Of a stretch of 64,000 bases of DNA, positions 23,701 through 33,739 are shown one piece after another (positions within the stretch are counted from its first letter, which is position 1; the number at the start of each line of letters is the position of its first letter). Origin of the DNA: Nipponacmea schrenckii (Eukaryota > Mollusca > Gastropoda > Lottiidae); contig JAUJPP010000003.1 of NCBI GenBank assembly GCA_030562195.1, forward strand, positions 15,283,398-15,347,397, written 5' to 3'. Made by a program: the position numbers and the translations under genes. The notes under the pieces are model-generated. The model saw only the letters and a program-made list of their open reading frames with translations, searched no databases and was not told the DNA's origin.

Positions 23701-26700
23701 AATAAAGGACTTACCTCTTACTACAAGACCTTTACCATCAGAACCAGTTTCATTGAGAGGTTCACCAACTCCTAAAGCATCATCATGTAATAATCTACGA
23801 TGAACCTAAAATCAATAAAAACATAATAAAATGGCTGAAAAAATCATTTCAATGATATTTGTTCTTGAAAACTTAGATGACATAGTTTTAAAATTGAAAT
23901 ACTGACCATTATTTCTAATTGTCCATCTTTTATACTACTTCCGCCTTCTGATCTGTCGGTTAATACTGAAAACCTTATATCTTTATCTGTATCCTAGAAA
24001 AAAAAACCATAAGAAAATCATCTAAAATGAATTGAAATGGAACAACCAGAAACAAATAAGTAGTTATATTTTTCATTTTCTAGGGAGTGCAAATTGGTTA
24101 ATTTCTAGAACAAATCTATTACTCACTAATCAAATTCTTTTTTTGTGTATTTTAGACAAAAATAATAAAACTTTTGCGACAACGAATTAAATAAATAATA
24201 AATGTAATTGTAAATAATAAAAATACAACTTCGATAAAGTTCCAGTGTTATTTATAAATGAAGGTTGAGTGTTAGTAAAAAATGAAGGTTGAGTGTTAGT
24301 AAAAAATAAAGGTTAAGTGTTAGTAATTAATAAAGGTTATGCATTAGTAATAAATAAAGGTAAAGTGTTAGTAATATATAAAGGTTGAGTGTTAGTAATA
24401 AATAAAGGTTGAGTGTTAATAATATATAAAGGTTATGTGTTAGTTATAAATAAAGGTTAAGTGTTAGTAATAGATGAAGGTTGAGTGTTAGTAATAAATG
24501 AAGGTTGAGTGTTAGTAATAAATAAAGGTCGAGTGTATGTAATAAATGGAGGTCGAGTGTTAGTAATAAATGAAAGTTAAGTGTTAGTAATAAATAAAGG
24601 TTAAGTGTTAGTAATAAATAAAGGTTAAGTGTTAGTAATAAATAAAGGTTAAGTTTTAGTATAAATTAAGAGTGTTAGTAATCAATTAAGGTTAAGTGTT
24701 AGTGATAAATGAAGTTTGAGTATTTGTAATAAATGAAGGTTAAGCGTTACTAATAAATGAAGGTTGAGTGTTAGTAAAAAATAAAGGTAAATAAAAAATG
24801 AAGAGCAAGAAGTACAAAGGCTGAAGTTTTGCAAATTAGGGATTTGAAGGGATTTGCAATTAGTGAAGTCATTAAATACTTGGTTTTAGTGGAATTGTGG
24901 GAATGTTTGATTGGAATGGTGCAAATTGATGCTATTATTGTCCCTGATACAGATAAAGAAAAGAAAACCTCATTACAATCCCTTTAAGTTATAAAGTAAA
25001 ATTTATGTGTAAGTAAGAATGTGAGTTTACCTGAATATATATTCTACTATTAACTGGATAATAATTACCAGCTACAGGTTCAGACTGATTTAATGTCCAA
25101 GTACTACGATAATCACGTCTGTTAAAGAAAGTATTTGTTTTAGACAGAAAACTCATTATAAAAGATACTTACTAGCTGTCCTTCAGCATGAAACATACAT
25201 AGTTTATTGACAAGAATCTCTTGCATGCATAAAACATAATTATGTTTATGAAAAAGGAAATAATTACTTACTTTCTGAGTAATATTTCTCTACCATTAGC
25301 ATCAGTATAAAATAGACCATCAGTTTGTAAATCTGTTGTATATTGATTTATAACTTCTTTACCCATTTTATCACTAAAAATATCGCCAAGTAACTAAAAA
25401 TCATTATCAATGGCATAATTGTGTCAAGACCATTATATACTGATTCTTGACCAGTCCTCAAATGAACAGAAACTACCAATACCATTGCACAATACAGACA
25501 TATCTTAAATCTATATTTCCAAATAAAAAAAGGTTCAGATAAGCTGATCATGTGTCAAAAATACTTACTCAATAGGTATAGGTCCAACAGTCCATTGGAT
25601 TTCTGCCCATTTAGCATTTTCATAAAGAATAAAACTCTCAGTGGCCCATGAACTAAATGATTGAGTTAATTCTTGAACTATTTCTCCCTAAGAAATTAGA
25701 AATTTCAAAATTCATAATCATTTAGAAATTTCCAGATCATTTCTATAAAAACATATCAATGAGAAATAAGTAACCATATGTAAACATGTCATCTCCATTC
25801 AGTATAATAAATATCACATGGTTATATAGAATTCCAGATATAGAGGATTTAAAACTTGTTCTAATGTCATATGAAATTTATAGAATAAGTTTCTGTTATT
25901 AACCTAAGAACAGTACAGTTGTGTAGTAAAATCTGTTTTGCGCAATTTACATTTACTACCAATATTGGTAAGTTACCAATGGTAACAATTCTGTCATACT
26001 TTGAATAAAGTGTAATCATCGAAAAGTCAATTGGCTGTGACCTACCTGTTTTACGTAACTCTTTAGCTTTAACTGTGGTTTATCAAACATATGAACATTA
26101 TTAGAATTAGGACGGAATATATAAGCACCAGATGCAACAAACTCGTCTTTGCTATTGTTACCATCATGACCAAAATAATAAGCAAGCTGTTGATTTAACT
26201 TAATACTAATCTTCTTCTCTAAATTCTCCATCTTAGATAGTAAGCCACTGCTACCATTAAATGTCAAGGAAATGTACTGAAAAGAACGCATCATTTATGT
26301 GAATACAAGTAAGTTTCAGAACTTACTATTACATCAATTTGTGTTTGTGTAAAAAAGACTAAAAATATGGCAAACTTTAGTAAAACCTTTTGATGTCATG
26401 CAAACTCACAATATTGCTAATATATCATCCTATTCCTTATTTTTGTTCGTACTTAATGCCCTACCTTATTAGACAATACAGTGTCTTCTGTACCGGTTAA
26501 TTCTTTTACTTTAGTTGTTTCCAATGCTTTATTTTTTTTGGCTGCAATAAATGAATGAATTTTCCCAGCAATAAATCTAATAATGTTCTTCTCACAGTAT
26601 AACCTTAGATCTCCCTTTGCTAAAATTATCTTTTCCCAAAATAAATGTAAGAATCATAACTGAAGATGTACAAGATGCATTTGGCCACAAAAATATGAAA

Positions 26701-29700
26701 ATATGAATATGAAAAGTAAATGGTGCTCACCAGAGGTCATCTGTATAAAATAAGTAGTAAAACCAAGAGGTTGTAGAGTGGTATTAAATACTAGATTATG
26801 TTTAGCTAAAGATCCCTTTCTTTCTGGTATTCTTGTAGTATCTGAGGCTATAGGTACTATCTACAGAACATCAAATAAAATATGAAATACAAAATCTACT
26901 CTTAGAAATCTACAAAAAAATCATACTGTACTGCTAGTTATCATAACAGTCAGTTTCTTTCCCTTATGTTCATGAAAAAAATGGTAAATTTGTTTTTTTA
27001 TATGAATCAAACTGAAAAGACAACAAAACTTAAAATCATAGTAAAAACGTATTCTGGGGTAATTCATGAAAAGAAACAGTACACAATTTAAATATTTTGT
27101 TGTTGAGTCAAAATTTAAATAATTTATGTATCAATAATGGTATTTACCTGATTTTGAACTGGTTTACCATCAGGACCAACTACATTATACTCAGAACCTA
27201 CAACTGGTAATCTGACATAATAAACCACAGATCTAGCTATAGGATTATAGATATGTAGCTGGAACTGCAATAAATTTATATCAAATACTGATCAGAAAAT
27301 AGAAAACCAGTTGTAGTAACACTGTAATCTAGCAAGACAGGTCTCAATACCAATATGGATTTTCTTCTTTAAATTTTAGTGAGCTATTGGTACAAACCAA
27401 TCAAGATTATAAAAATATGAAACACCCAACAATTATTGTTATACTGTTATATAAAACTTTTAAAATATGTGACTGATTCAGTAATAGGGTATGGTTTCAT
27501 ATAAATCTATAAACTAGCTCTTTTTACCAGTTCACTTTGCATAAGATTTCTACTTTTAAAATGTTCCTACCATTTTATTTTGTTCTGTAAAAGCACAGCT
27601 ACTGATATTTAATAAAGAACAGAAGGAGTGGCCTGGTGGTTTTACTGATTGTAATGGCATTAATTTAGCATAAGCATCATTTACAACTTTCTGAAAATAT
27701 AGTATTAAACACAATTACACACATTTTATCTTAAAACAAGTTGTGGGCTTTTGTAAGAATATGTGAAAATTCCCTTCATTGTACAGAGGGTATGGTTCGG
27801 AATCCTAAATTTTTAATGGATATATATTAAGAAGAAAGCCTATTCTTGCAATGTACCCTCTCTAGTTTCAGTTAAGCACAATAAAAATGAAGAACAAAGA
27901 AACTTACCTGACATTCATTGACACCATTAGCTAATCTTTCAGCATAATCATAGGCAACAGCTTGTTTTTCTGTACCTCTAATATATACAATATACATGTA
28001 ATATCATACTTTATAATGAGTGAGCTCTTTCAATCCAATGACTATCACATTTTTTTATAACATGAAATGCAACAAATACATCAAGACATACACAAGTAAA
28101 TTAATTACATGTAATAATAGATTATAAAATACTTACGATACAGCATCATGATGTTGAGCAACACCCATTGCTTCCCCTAGAATATAAAATAACAACCTAA
28201 AATACCCTATTGAACAAACTATAACATAGAAAAAACATGTTTCCTTCAAGGACGTTATAGGATCTAGACTACAAGCTGGTTCTTGACGAAATCTTGTCAT
28301 TTATCTTTCCAATATCAACCATTCCCAATTCCAAATATACATATAATCATCTTGACAGTTCAAATTAAAAAAATTCCTGGACAACTTACGTAAAATAACT
28401 ATATTATAAGTACTGTTATCAGTGTCCTCTAATAAAGCTAGAGCATCCATTTGTTTTGTTACCTACAAAAAAAGTCATTGAATAAAGCAACAAGAAAGTT
28501 TTTTTTGAAAATTGCCAGTGAAAATAACACTCAAATTCAATATGAACCAGGGCTGTTGATTTATTTTTCTACCAACCAGACATTTTTGAACGATTTTTTG
28601 TTGATGTAAAAATAGCCTTCAAAATTAAGCATCACATGTTAGTCAAATTTAAAAGTCAAACATTCTCATTTTAAATTGTATACGTTCAAACTGACTCAAA
28701 ATCAAAGTAAATTTCCTTGATCAAATTAACATAATAGACAACAACATCTTCAGCCTAATGGATTCCTTAAGAGCTCTTTTATAGCCTCAATCTATACATT
28801 CAAAACAATAAAAGAGGTAAATAGACATAATAATTACTTGTAGAAAATTATTGGTTCTTCTAACATAATATTTTAAAGTAGCTCTGCTGGTAAAATAACC
28901 AGTCCAGAAACCATGACCTCTAGAAGCATAAGGGAAGAAATCATCTTCTTTAGTCGTCCATTTTAATCCAGCTTTATTAAGTTGGTCTAAATAACATGAT
29001 GGTGTTGAATATAACAGATTTACATTACTACCATTACTTTGCTGAAATAAACCAATAAATAAATCAACTGTCACTACTGATCACTGAGTTCACATACTCT
29101 ATTCATACGTCAAAAATCATACGGAAATCGGTAAAGTATATTAACATATATTGAATTGGTGGATTTCTTTTAGAGTTATTCCATCAAACGTTGTATAAAT
29201 AAGCTGTGTATCACTTTTATATCACTTCAATTGCCAACCTTGACTTAACATGTTGATTAGTTGATCATAACCCAAGACGGTCAAAAGTTAATATCTAGTT
29301 ACTAAATCTTTAATTGAATGGAGATTTTGATTGGTTGAATATCTAAATTACCTAGAGTTTGTTTTTCTCCATCTAAATTTCATCAGATCGTATCTGGCAA
29401 GTGGAGTCACAGACACAAAATAAGAACAAAGAAACATCTTAGAGAAGCTCAAGATATATGGGTATACTATTTCTAACATTTCATTTATCAACTCTACGTT
29501 TCACATGCTCTGAAACATCTTGAAAAGCATTTCAACTGTTTTGTTTAATGGAATCCATTTCATCCATATCTCAGTTCAGGTATAAATATGAATATTTGTT
29601 GACAAACTTACCATGGCATTAGCATATTTAATAAGTTTATCTAAATTTTTATACCAAGTGTGAGCATTACTGTACTGAAAATCAGATCCCATGGTCCAGA

Positions 29701-32700
29701 TCAGATGTTTGGTTTGATAATGTTTTGCCTAAAAGGTAAACAAAATTATGTTAACTTTTTGTCTATATCAATAACAGGGTATGATGTTGTTTAATTGTCT
29801 ATTGTATTTCCATAAATATTTAATAATAAAAGAGTAGTACATGTACCTGATCTGAAACATCTTTAAAGAGATTTTTAAGAACATCAGGTACATTATAATC
29901 ATGTAATCTTTTATCATCCTACAAATATAGCACATGTATATTGTTAAATATCACAAATTTTTAAACACTTCACAAGTTTAAATTTTTAATATCCCAGTTG
30001 CAACACCTGACAATCTACAAATAATGTAAAAACCTAAAGATCAGTATTCTGGCTCTATCTGTATGGTGCACACTGAATATAGAGGTATTATTATAGGTAT
30101 TTTTACCATTCAAAGTGTGAACATATAAACACAAATAGCTTACTTTAATTTGAAGTAGATATTTAAGTTATAAATTAGCTTGAATCTTAAATTGATATAG
30201 ATGTAAGCCCTGACAAGTTATATATTTGAAATTAAGGCAGGGATAGGTTAAGGTATGGCATGATACAACAGGGGTATGTTTGCAACACAAATCATACCAT
30301 AACAGGCTCATCTCGACAATTTTCAAAATCCCAACAAAAACCACCAGGAGGTCCATAACCATTAAAAAGGGCACCAGTAAATAAATCACTTTCAGAGCCT
30401 ACAATATTAACTAGAATATTAATGTTACCATAATAGGTGAATCCCCACAGATTGTATCCCAGCAAAAACCAGATGGTGGTCCATAGCCACTATAGAGGGC
30501 ACCAGTAAATAATTCAGATCTAGACCCTTAAAATAAGAAATACATTAATTGTTAAAGTGAATATTGCTAAATATTACAATGAAATTTTGTGGCACGCTAT
30601 ACTACCATTAAATGTAACTATGATAAATAAATTGATATATGTAAGAAGGTGGGATTAAAATGTTATAAACATTAAAATATTATATTAATATTTTACCCAG
30701 ATTTTTAGGACTTCCTTTCCAGATCATTTCCATAGTTTTCTTGTTTAATCTATTATCTTTATCTTGATAATCAAGCCGACCAAAAAATAAACCATCAAAA
30801 CCCATCTGCAAGGAAAATATCAAATTGAAAGAATAAAGGGAGGCAATTCAAATTAGATTTAACAAAGGTAAAACAAGAGCCATGATTCAAATCAGATGTC
30901 AAACCTTTATAAGGCTTAAAAAAAAATAGATGGATATTGTGTAGAATATTTCAATTACCTGAGCAAATAGTGAAGCTAATTCTCTAGAATGACCAAAAGG
31001 ATCAATTTGCCATGCTACACGAGGTCTACCACATTCCTTGAAATTTTGACGTAAAAATTCAAACCCAATTGTATGTTGATCAATAATAGCATTATAATGT
31101 GTGGCGGCTTCATCATTCATACACCAACCACCTAGTATAAACTCTAATCTACCTGTAATAATCCATGTTTAAGTAATTATATCAGATGGTTTAAATAATC
31201 ATTTAATAGTATTGCAACATAGTTTAATATGACTTCGACACAAGATGAAACACTTGTACACCATATAACTCAGAAACAAATATAAATAGTGGCACCATGA
31301 ATTCGGTAAAATAAAACAATATTCTAGGATGGAAATTACTTATTTCACAAATCAGTTTGGATTCACAAAATTCAAAATGCTAATAGGGCCTACCTTCATT
31401 TACCAGACCTTTAACAGCATGTCTCATACTATCTGATTGCTCTCTCCACCAACGTGCAAAAAATGCAATTTCAACGTATATAAATCTTTTACTTGGGTCA
31501 TTAATCAACTCTGGTATAACTGAATCTAATATATATTGTACTCCAGCTATCTGGATATCATTTTTATCTAAAGCAACAAATTTAGAATATATTTTAATGA
31601 TAAAATTAATAACCCAGTTGCACTGTTTGAAATATACTTTGTGTACAAATAAAAAGCATTTACTAAGTCTTTTGAAACCTGATAATAAGGAAGAATAGGA
31701 TTCAATAACACTTTAACAAGACTGTAATTTTTTTGGTGCAAAATGGTAACAAAGTACCATAACTAATACTATAAGAAATCATCCTAATATATGTAGGGTA
31801 GAGAATCTGTACTTGACTATCTAGAAGTTTATTTATTCAATGTCAAACTAAACAAACGATGATATAAGTTAGATAGCAGAAAGATAAACATAGTATCAGT
31901 CCACTATTTATCAGAAATAAAACCAGATAAAACAATTATCTCATCTCTTGTATTGTCAAGTAATTAATGACATTATCATATTACAGCTTACATTAACTAA
32001 GATATTTACAATGTTAGCAGTCTGCATGTCAACAATTAGAATTTTAAAAATTTTACATCCGCATTCGAATCATTTTTCTGAAAAAATGAGTTTGTTTAAT
32101 TTAAATGTTAAATCTTAATTATATTTCTATGCACCCAAAAATATTGTAACACGAATATGATGCAAATGAAAAGAGAGTTACCATGATTTATGTTTAATTC
32201 TTTAGCCTAATTCTTATTCAAGCTGTTATAAAGATATTATCAAAAATATCCAAATATTTCAGATAACACACATTTTCATAACAAGAACATGTTAATTTTG
32301 ATCATTTCTAATTAAGAACGGAACTTCCCATTGTGGTCTTACTTACCACCATAATAATATTGATCTACTGTTTTCAGCCAACCAACATCATCATGAGTAT
32401 GAGGAACTAAATGAACATTGATCATCCCATCTTTCACTGCATTACAGCTCTACAAAATCAGAAGTAAAAATCAACCATCTGTCTGTCTTTAATAGGCAGG
32501 GCTAATGCATCAATCATTCTTTGTTTTAATCAGCTTTTTTATTTTGTAAACTTTGATAATGCATTAGCTTAGAACTTCCAACGCCAAAGGCAAATTAGTC
32601 GAACCTGTACAAACTAGTATCCATTCAATCATAGTGTATTTTTTTTCCAATGTATGTAATTGTAAACAAGCTAACGAAAACAAAAGTAAAGAAATGGTAG

Positions 32701-32806
32701 AGGTACTCACGCTATATCCGCATTTTGATGCAGCAGAAAATAAATTCTGTGGTGCAGCATACCCTGAATATACAAGAATTAAAATTAAGGCAAAACGGTA
32801 TAACAT
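20714..32806 (-). CDS. MAN2B1: Lysosomal alpha-mannosidase (MAN2B1), 26 exons
   Basis: A glycoside hydrolase family 38 enzyme that removes alpha-linked mannose from N-glycans in the lysosome. Exons on the minus strand, all GT-AG with consistent phase: 32711-32806, 32347-32449, 31394-31567, 30959-31152, 30697-30805, 30429-30526 (6a) or 30298-30398 (6b), 29847-29918, 29612-29728, 28838-29041, 28390-28462, 28137-28176, 27908-27977, 27571-27690, 27148-27264, 26731-26860, 26465-26541, 26046-26276, 25569-25687, 25272-25373, 25031-25118, 23907-23993, 23715-23805, 23422-23567, 23004-23177, 21248-21371, 20714-20820. The product is 1,021 residues with 6b and 1,020 with 6a, close to the human protein. 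It has a signal peptide, then the zinc-site motif HTHDDVGW, the nucleophile motif WQIDPFGHS (D175), acid/base TMGSDFQY (D299 with 6b), and QHHDAVSGT. C-terminal beta domains include VGPIPIDDKMGKEV, TDSNGREI-like [19 protein letters not shown] and [13 protein letters not shown]. Assignment to the lysosomal rather than the Golgi class rests on these family-specific blocks and the length. Confidence 0.97.
21248..21371 (-). CDS. MAN2B1: MAN2B1 exon 25, C-terminal beta domain
   Basis: A short exon that fills a gap in the C-terminus: [20 protein letters not shown] followed by [10 protein letters not shown]. It matches the human [20 protein letters not shown] region. It leaves one base that pairs with AA of the last exon to make Glu, giving [17 protein letters not shown] and the end [16 protein letters not shown]. 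Confidence 0.92.
21486..22249. repeat. Pearl/HINE-like remnant in MAN2B1 intron 24
   Basis: One end has the hairpin-like tagcttgcctggcaagc followed by 'aggtaatcatacacccaca'. The other reads 'gacggaccgacggacagggg' then 'cacccacatattcatgtggg' and cgtata at 22041-22046. In between are 'caataactcaaaaa' units. A further diverged end with 'catgtgggtgtataaaa' occurs at 22232-22249. It is a shorter copy of the element at 48647-50062. Confidence 0.65.
22616..22957. mobile_element. MITE with central hairpin, MAN2B1 intron 24
   Basis: The left end is ttaaaggtgtaataggtctt then agaatgaacataaaa. The right end in reverse is tttaaagggttaataggact then tagcatgaacaaaaa, making ~37-bp imperfect terminal inverted repeats. 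At the centre is a perfect palindrome, gaaaaacgctt ... aagcgtttttc (about 22773-22808). It is non-coding. Related copies sit at 2301-2526, about 7215-7385 and about 42690-42875. Confidence 0.7.
24240..24790. repeat. ~24-bp minisatellite in MAN2B1 intron 20
   Basis: About 22 imperfect units of the type 'taataaataaaggttgagtg' plus ttag, varying between gttgagtg, gttaagtg and gtcgagtg. It lies wholly within the 1.0-kb intron between exons 21 (23907-23993) and 20 (25031-25118) as numbered by position, and does not touch their splice sites. Confidence 0.88.
29612..29728 (-). CDS. MAN2B1: MAN2B1 exon 8, acid/base residue
   Basis: Encodes [20 protein letters not shown] followed by [19 protein letters not shown]. 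The Asp of MGSDFQY is the predicted acid/base catalyst by alignment with GH38 enzymes. Exons 9-11 follow with [33 protein letters not shown] and then QHHDAVSGT, whose His completes the zinc site. Confidence 0.94.
30298..30398 (-). CDS. MAN2B1: MAN2B1 alternative exon 6b
   Basis: A 101-base tandem homologue of exon 6a (acceptor ATTGTAG, donor GTATGA) encoding [20 protein letters not shown], then CWDFENC and RDEPVM. The cysteine loop has one extra residue compared with 6a. Including both exons, or neither, shifts the frame. The 30 bases between 6b and 6a (30399-30428) hold both a donor and an acceptor but are too short to be removed as an intron, so exclusive use is the natural reading. Confidence 0.9.
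30399..30428 (-). promoter_or_regulatory. 30-base interval enforcing exclusive splicing
   Basis: On the minus strand this interval starts with the 6a donor GTAACATT and ends with the 6b acceptor TTAATATTGTAG. No room remains for a branch point at a workable distance from the donor, so the branch point of 6b must lie inside exon 6a. Steric blocking of this kind is a known basis for mutually exclusive exons. That it acts here is my inference. Confidence 0.6.
30429..30526 (-). CDS. MAN2B1: MAN2B1 alternative exon 6a
   Basis: A 98-base exon (acceptor TTTTAAG, donor GTAACA) encoding [20 protein letters not shown], then CWDTIC and GDSPIM. It aligns with the human segment that starts DLFTGVLPNGYNPP and carries CWDVLC. 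Its two cysteines are four residues apart, as in vertebrates, where they form a disulfide. It enters in phase 1 and leaves in phase 0, exactly like exon 6b, so either can join exons 5 and 7 but not both. Confidence 0.9.
30959..31152 (-). CDS. MAN2B1: MAN2B1 exon 4, catalytic nucleophile
   Basis: Encodes [20 protein letters not shown] through [19 protein letters not shown]. The Asp of IDPFGHS (residue 175) is the GH38 nucleophile and also a zinc ligand in this family. The exon is flanked by a TACAG acceptor and a GTAATT donor and ends in phase 0 before MGFDGLFF of exon 5. Confidence 0.96.
32347..32449 (-). CDS. MAN2B1: MAN2B1 exon 2, zinc-binding motif
   Basis: Encodes [20 protein letters not shown]. 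By family alignment the His-x-Asp pair within HTHDD (about H51 and D53) supplies two of the four ligands of the catalytic zinc. The exon ends in phase 1 inside the codon for the Asp of YYYGDKND. Confidence 0.95.
32711..32806 (-). CDS. MAN2B1: MAN2B1 exon 1, start codon and signal peptide
   Basis: The first in-frame ATG is at 32804-32806. It encodes a short positive start, a hydrophobic core ([11 protein letters not shown]) and small residues before APQN, a typical cleavable signal peptide with the cut probably near YAA. The exon ends after CGYS at a GTGAGT donor. An upstream in-frame TTG at 32819-32821 is not a credible start. The next exon begins with SCNAVKDG and reads straight into the catalytic domain. 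Confidence 0.9.
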
Positions 32807-33739
32807 AATTGGTTGAATCAACGCAGAAATCCACTTGACAAGGCGGTCTAAGTTCCTTTGAAGTTTGAATGGAAAACTGATTGAAATGATAAAAATAGGT
32901 TACAAAATCACATGACTTGTACGACAGATAACCTTGACATTGTGAATTCAAATTTGCTTTTTTCTTTTATACAAATAAGTTTTCACCTTTCTTTTTCTCC
33001 AGCGATCAATACCTCTATCAAACCATTACATTACTTTTTATATGGATGATTTTCTTAAGGAAATGACAATAAGTGAAACAAAACACGGTGTGCCCAAATG
33101 ATAAAGAGAAGATAACTCCCAAAAGGCGGGGAATTTTACGTCATTACAACTTTCAAGCCTTGATGGAAATTAAATTTAGACCCTGTAGTTAGGCCTGTTT
33201 AGGTTCAGGTTGAGACAGTGAGTATAGTCTATGGAAGAGATTTTAATTATTGTATAGCTCAGTTGTCCTATTCCATATAACAGTGTTTTACAGGCATGTT
33301 ACTGTAATGTTTAGTGTTATCGCATTTACTGAACATAGTTTCTTAAATATTTGACTCTTGGGGCTGAGGCTATAGGCTAATTAATAGCCAACCCAGCCAT
33401 ATCTAGAAGATTCATCATGAATCAAAAGACGTACCTGACAGTGACAGGTTTTAAATGCTTTGAGAAAGAGACAATAAAGGGCCCTGGCCCACCTTTAAAA
33501 TGAAGTGTATTGTTTAGTCTGGTGCATGTACTGTCAGTGTCACTGTTTCTGTCCTCAAAAAAAGTAAAGTGATGCATTCGCTTCGCATCTTTGGATATCA
33601 CAAAGGCACTGGGTTTGATTTAGCTATAAAGACCAGGTGAACTTTATAAACATATTCATTCTCTTATCTATTCCTATTAAAGGAAGTCAGCATTGAAAAA
33701 ACGTGTGTTGTGTTAATCTGTGCTCTTCGCAAATCAAAG
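32807..33739. promoter_or_regulatory. Shared head-to-head promoter region
   Basis: The 933 bases between the ATG of MAN2B1 (minus) and the ATG of the HEAT-like gene (plus) must hold both promoters and 5' UTRs. Around 33121-33146 is the only GC-richer patch, aaaaggcggggaattttacg followed by tcattac. It contains a GC-box-like core and TTACGTCA, a CRE/ATF-type site. No TATA box is placed convincingly for either gene, as is usual for housekeeping divergent pairs. Function is inferred from position. Confidence 0.5.

Noticed and set aside
30168..30389. Hydrophobic 73-residue frame [16 protein letters not shown]...
   Set aside because: It is exon 6b read one base out of frame and continued into the intron.
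32564..32821. 85-residue frame starting MIQPIM upstream of the MAN2B1 ATG
   Set aside because: It begins at TTG and reads through the donor of exon 1 into intron. The first ATG (32804-32806) gives a good signal peptide and correct splicing.
33710..33739. GTG-initiated extension of the HEAT-like protein
   Set aside because: Nuclear genes start at ATG; the ten extra codons have no support and lie in probable 5' UTR.
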